DNA of 38,048 bases from Deltaproteobacteria bacterium. GTDB taxonomy: Bacteria > Desulfobacterota > Desulfuromonadia > Geobacterales > Geobacteraceae. The stretch covers positions 1 through 38,048 of the forward strand of contig JAJZUQ010000028.1 in the NCBI GenBank assembly GCA_021848385.1. Reading direction: 5' to 3'. Position 1 is the first letter of the stretch. Each line of letters opens with the position of its first letter. The position numbers and the translations under genes were made by a program. Below the pieces are notes generated by a model. It saw only the letters and a list, made by a program, of their open reading frames with translations. It made no database searches and had not been told where the DNA came from. Shown piece by piece: positions 35,183 to 38,048 of this stretch.

Positions 35183-36232
35183 ATGGCCCTGTCCGTGGAA
35201 AAAAAGGTTGGCATATTCTTTGTTGCCGGGCTGATAGTGCTCGGCGTCATGCTTGAGATAGGCGAAAAGTGGAATCCCTTCGATAAGAAGGTCTCCTACC
35301 GGACCTATCTGACGAGCATCACCGGCCTCAAGGTGGGCGACCCGGTCCGGCTGTCCGGCGTGGACGTGGGGAAGATCTCCACCATTACCATTCTGGACGA
35401 CAAGATCCAGATCGATTTCGATGTCAAGCCCGGCACCAAGATCCGGACCGATTCGGTCGCGGGGCTGCGGCTCACCAACCTCCTCGGTGGACAGTTTCTC
35501 GGGATCAGCTTCGGTTCCCCCACTGCTCCGCTCCTCGCACCGGGTGGGACGGTCCAGGGGAAGGATGTTGCCAATATCGACGTCATTGTGGATAACGTGA
35601 GCGACCTGACCAAGGATGCCAAAAAGTTCATCGAAGAGTTGAACAGGAATCAGAATGAGGTCATGCACAAGATATCCGGCATACTCGACGACAACCGCGG
35701 CAACCTGCGTGACTCCATTGCCAACCTTAACAGCATAACTACCAAGTTTGACCGGGGGGACGGCTCCCTTGCGCTCCTTCTGAACGACAAGGCCCTCTAT
35801 AACAATACCAACGATGTGACCGTCTATCTCAAGGATATCACCGGGAAGATCAGTCGCGGGGAGGGGAGCGTCGGTAAGCTGGTGAACGACGATGCCTTTT
35901 ATAATGATGCCAAGATGGCGATGGGTGATATCCGGGACAGCATGAAGGATGTGAAGGCTATTGCTTCCAAGATCAACAAGGGGGAGGGGACCATGGGCAA
36001 GCTCGTGAATGACGATTCCCTCTATACCGAGTTGCGGGATGCATCGAAGAACATCGGCGCGATTTCCAAGAAGATCAACGAGGGGCAGGGGACGCTCGGC
36101 AAGCTGGTGAACGAGGATGGTCTCTACCGGGATACGACCGCTGCCATGAAAAAGGTGGAGAAGGCGGCTGAAGGACTGGGAGACAGCGGTCCCATATCGG
36201 TTCTCGGCTCCATCATCGGTACTCTTTTCTAG
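35183..36232 (+). CDS. mlaD: MlaD-family (MCE domain) lipid-binding protein
   Basis: The 349-residue protein has one N-terminal membrane anchor (VGIFFVAGLIVLGVMLEIG, residues 9-27). A single MCE domain follows (about 35-125, with ITGLKVGDPVRLSGVDVGKI and GLRLTNLLGGQFLGIS). A long helical C-terminal part then carries four repeats of a G-x-G-[S/T]-x-G-K-L-V-N-[D/E]-[D/E]-x-[L/F]-Y type, near residues 192, 235, 270 and 304. MCE proteins form hexameric rings that carry lipids across the periplasm. ATG 35183 follows GCAGGAGGAAG; an upstream GTG extension to 35150 is not supported. It is probably co-transcribed with mlaE and the repeat protein. Confidence 0.93.
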   Translation: MALSVEKKVGIFFVAGLIVLGVMLEIGEKWNPFDKKVSYRTYLTSITGLKVGDPVRLSGVDVGKISTITILDDKIQIDFDVKPGTKIRTDSVAGLRLTNLLGGQFLGISFGSPTAPLLAPGGTVQGKDVANIDVIVDNVSDLTKDAKKFIEELNRNQNEVMHKISGILDDNRGNLRDSIANLNSITTKFDRGDGSLALLLNDKALYNNTNDVTVYLKDITGKISRGEGSVGKLVNDDAFYNDAKMAMGDIRDSMKDVKAIASKINKGEGTMGKLVNDDSLYTELRDASKNIGAISKKINEGQGTLGKLVNEDGLYRDTTAAMKKVEKAAEGLGDSGPISVLGSIIGTLF

Positions 36233-36266
36233 CCGGCATGTTTCGCTGCACTTCTATCTTATGAAC

Positions 36267-36299
36267 AATAAATGGCGCGAATTCGCGCCATTTATTTTC
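36267..36299. terminator. Terminator formed by a perfect 30-bp palindrome
   Basis: The 15-base arms AATAAATGGCGCGAA and its exact complement (36267-36296) meet with no unpaired spacer, followed by TT. It lies after mlaD and directly before the ribosome-binding site of the next gene. Confidence 0.7.
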
Positions 36300-36310
36300 C
36301 GGAGCACCCG

Positions 36311-37186
36311 ATGGATGATTTCCTGCAGATAGCTGTCGGCACATTTACCATGCGCCCGTACGTGTTCGCCTTCCTGGCGGTCTACCTCGTGGCGGCGGTG
36401 CTGCACCTGGGATGGCGGACGACACTCCTCTTCACGGTCTGCGGCTACCTGGTTTCCTTTGCCTCGGAGGTCAGTTCCATCACTACCGGCTTCCCCTACG
36501 GCTGGTACTACTACCTTGACGCCACGAAAGACCGCGAACTCTGGATCGCCGGCGTTCCTTTCTTCGACTCGCTCTCCTATGTGTTCCTCTGCTACTGCAG
36601 CTATGCCGCAGCTCTCTGGACGCTGTCTCCCGTCAAAGCCCGGAAATGGGACATCGTCCCCCTGGAAACCCGTGCCCTGCGCCGCTCCTTTGCAGCTCTC
36701 CTCCTCGGCTCCCTCTATCAGACCTTTCTCGACATCATCATCGACCCTGTCTCGCTGCAAGGCTCACGCTGGTTCCTCGGCCAGATTTACGGCTACCGGG
36801 AACCGGGGCTCCATTTCGGTGTCCCTCTTTCCAACTACCTGGGGTGGTGGCTCGTAAGCGGCGTTATGATCTTCGTTCTGCAGCGGCTCGATGCTGCCAC
36901 CCAGCGTCGCCTGTCCGGCGATACCCAGCCGTGCGGAGTGCGATATGTGCCGGGCGCTGCGCTTCTCGGCCCCGTACTCTACCTGTCGGTGGTGATCTTC
37001 AACCTGACCGTAGCCTGGCTGATCGGGGAACGGCTCCATTTCCTGACGGGGGTGTTCATCTACACCCTGCCGACCGTCATCGTCCTCGTGATGCTTGTCC
37101 GCAGAGCCAACCGTTACGGCAAGGACGAGCTGGCCGAACACCTGCGCGACTACCCCTGGTCACCGCTGAACGGGCGCAAAGGGTAA
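36311..37186 (+). CDS. Carotenoid-biosynthesis-type membrane protein (CruF/DUF422-like)
   Basis: The 291-residue protein has seven or so membrane segments. The blocks GFPYGWYYYLDATKDRELWI, VPFFDSLSYVFLCYCSYA, SLYQTFLDIIIDPVSLQGSRW and GLHFGVPLSNYLGWWLVSG match the DUF422 family. That family contains the carotenoid 1',2'-hydratase CruF and archaeal bisanhydrobacterioruberin hydratase. ATG 36311 has GGAG six bases upstream; an earlier ATG at 36272 lies inside the terminator palindrome. No other carotenoid gene is present in the window, so the substrate is uncertain. The stop is two bases from the convergent neighbour's stop. Confidence 0.8.
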   Translation: MDDFLQIAVGTFTMRPYVFAFLAVYLVAAVLHLGWRTTLLFTVCGYLVSFASEVSSITTGFPYGWYYYLDATKDRELWIAGVPFFDSLSYVFLCYCSYAAALWTLSPVKARKWDIVPLETRALRRSFAALLLGSLYQTFLDIIIDPVSLQGSRWFLGQIYGYREPGLHFGVPLSNYLGWWLVSGVMIFVLQRLDAATQRRLSGDTQPCGVRYVPGAALLGPVLYLSVVIFNLTVAWLIGERLHFLTGVFIYTLPTVIVLVMLVRRANRYGKDELAEHLRDYPWSPLNGRKG

Positions 37187-37188
37187 AT

Positions 37189-37950
37189 TCAGAGTTCAGC
37201 CAGAAGAAATTCCACGACCTGTGCCAGGTTCTCTCCCGCCCGTTTTGAATTCCGCGCCAGCCGCACAATCTGAGGGACCAGCCAGGGGCGGCGCGCCAGC
37301 GACCAGAGCACCCGGTGCACCCTGATGTTCATGTTCCGGTCGGTGAAGTCGGAGATGTTGAATCCCAGTTCTTCCGTCGCGTCGTCGCTGATTGCCCGTA
37401 CTGCCAGCAGCGGTATTCCTTCCCGTGTGGCGACCTTGGCAACCGCCGCCGTTTCCATCTCCAGTACTGGATTGACCACGTTCGCCGGCAGAAGCCGGGC
37501 AGTCTCCTGTTTTGCCATGATGGTGCCGGCGGTGACGCAACTCCCCCCGCAGACCTTGAAGGATTTGTTCGCCAGGTTGTGTTGCAGCAGCTCGATGGCG
37601 TTTGCTGCCAATTCCTGTGACAGCCCTTGTTGTTCAGAGAAAAGCCGTTCCCGGGCAAACAGAAGTCGCTGTGCTATGACCACGTCGCCGACCCCGAGGC
37701 CGGAATTAACCGCACCGGCCAGGCCGAAGTTGATGACGAGCTCAGGATTGGCGTTTGCGATCAGTGTGGCCGCAGCACGGGCTGCCTTTTCCGGTCCGAG
37801 TCCCGACTCCACCAGGCATACATTGCGATTGCCGGCGCGAAACCGGTAGAGGTTGAAATCTCCAGCTGTTTCCCGCGAAGATGGACCGACACGGGCGAGG
37901 AGCGGCTTGATTTCTTCCGGCATTGCGGCGATGAGCCCGATGGTTGGCAT
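37189..37950 (-). CDS. MTA/SAH nucleosidase-like phosphorylase-superfamily protein
   Basis: The 253-residue protein has the nucleosidase start TIGLIAAMPEEIKPLL (Glu near residue 12), then VESGLGPEKAARAAATLI and NFGLAGAVNSGLGVGDVVIA. VLEMETAAVAKVATREGIPLLAVRAISD carries the ribose-contacting Met-Glu pair and a late Asp (Ser-Asp) expected to act as acid. Candidates are 5'-methylthioadenosine/SAH nucleosidase, futalosine hydrolase (MqnB) and hopanoid-associated phosphorylase (HpnG). Sequence alone does not settle this. ATG 37950 follows GGGAG on the minus strand. No terminator is visible between it and the convergent carotenoid-type gene. Confidence 0.88.
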   Translation of the reverse strand: MPTIGLIAAMPEEIKPLLARVGPSSRETAGDFNLYRFRAGNRNVCLVESGLGPEKAARAAATLIANANPELVINFGLAGAVNSGLGVGDVVIAQRLLFARERLFSEQQGLSQELAANAIELLQHNLANKSFKVCGGSCVTAGTIMAKQETARLLPANVVNPVLEMETAAVAKVATREGIPLLAVRAISDDATEELGFNISDFTDRNMNIRVHRVLWSLARRPWLVPQIVRLARNSKRAGENLAQVVEFLLAEL

Positions 37951-38039
37951 TCTGACTCCCTGGCATAAATTGCATGAACTTTCAAAATCTAACAGACGAG
38001 CAGCTGTCAGGCAATCGAAAAGCTGCGAGAGCTGGTCTT

Positions 38040-38048
38040 AGATCGGAA
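38040..38048 (+). other. Possible Illumina adapter remnant at the window end
   Basis: The last nine bases AGATCGGAA equal the first nine of the common TruSeq adapter. They may not be genomic. Confidence 0.6.

Overview
The window is a stretch of bacterial chromosome, moderately high in GC and densely packed with genes. Gene content and order point to a Geobacter-like member of the Desulfuromonadales. The reasons are the rpsB-tsf-pyrH-frr-uppS-cdsA-dxr-rseP block, an ilvD-ilvB-ilvN-ilvC / psd-pssA / leuA series, a leucine T-box in a Gram-negative background, MlaE/MlaD proteins, and palindromic elements in the operon spacers. The assignment rests on recognising families and synteny, not on a database search. 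The left edge cuts a repetitive surface-protein gene. The last nine bases match the start of a common Illumina adapter, so the window may be a whole contig.

Layout. (1) 1-2135: the 3' end of a giant secreted protein with GLUG and MBG-like repeats. (2) 2215-6624: a tightly overlapped sulfation cassette made of a sulfotransferase, a TauE/SafE-type transporter, cysD and a cysN-cysC fusion. (3) 6720-9956, minus strand: lptF and lptG (LPS export permeases), then an exported IPT/TIG-domain protein. (4) 10210-18190: ribosomal protein S2, EF-Ts, UMP kinase and ribosome recycling factor, then undecaprenyl-PP synthase, CDP-DAG synthase, DXP reductoisomerase, the RseP protease and TsaB. (5) 18350-23646: the isoleucine/valine operon ilvD-B-N-C. 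(6) 23961-25399: psd-pssA for phosphatidylethanolamine. (7) 25525-27621: leuA behind a T-box with a leucine CUC specifier. (8) 27797-30520: a small exported protein, a cold-shock protein, a LOG-family protein and a small HTH-like protein. (9) 30726-32610: leuC-leuD. (10) 32772-36232: an exported protein rich in aromatic-proline repeats, translationally coupled to mlaE, followed by mlaD. (11) 36311-37950: a carotenoid-biosynthesis-type membrane protein convergent with an MTA/SAH nucleosidase-like protein.

Themes. Much of the window serves the cell envelope: LPS export, phospholipid synthesis, isoprenoid carrier lipid, Mla-type lipid transport and a surface adhesin. The rest is mostly branched-chain amino acid synthesis. 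Spacers inside the ilv operon, between rseP and tsaB, and before psd each hold a long palindromic element, of several unrelated types. The items most worth a second look are the sulfation cassette, the aromatic-proline repeat protein in an mla operon without a visible ATPase gene, the apparent ATC start of cdsA, the T-box whose promoter lies inside the preceding terminator, and a perfect 16-bp palindrome between leuC and the divergent HTH-like gene.
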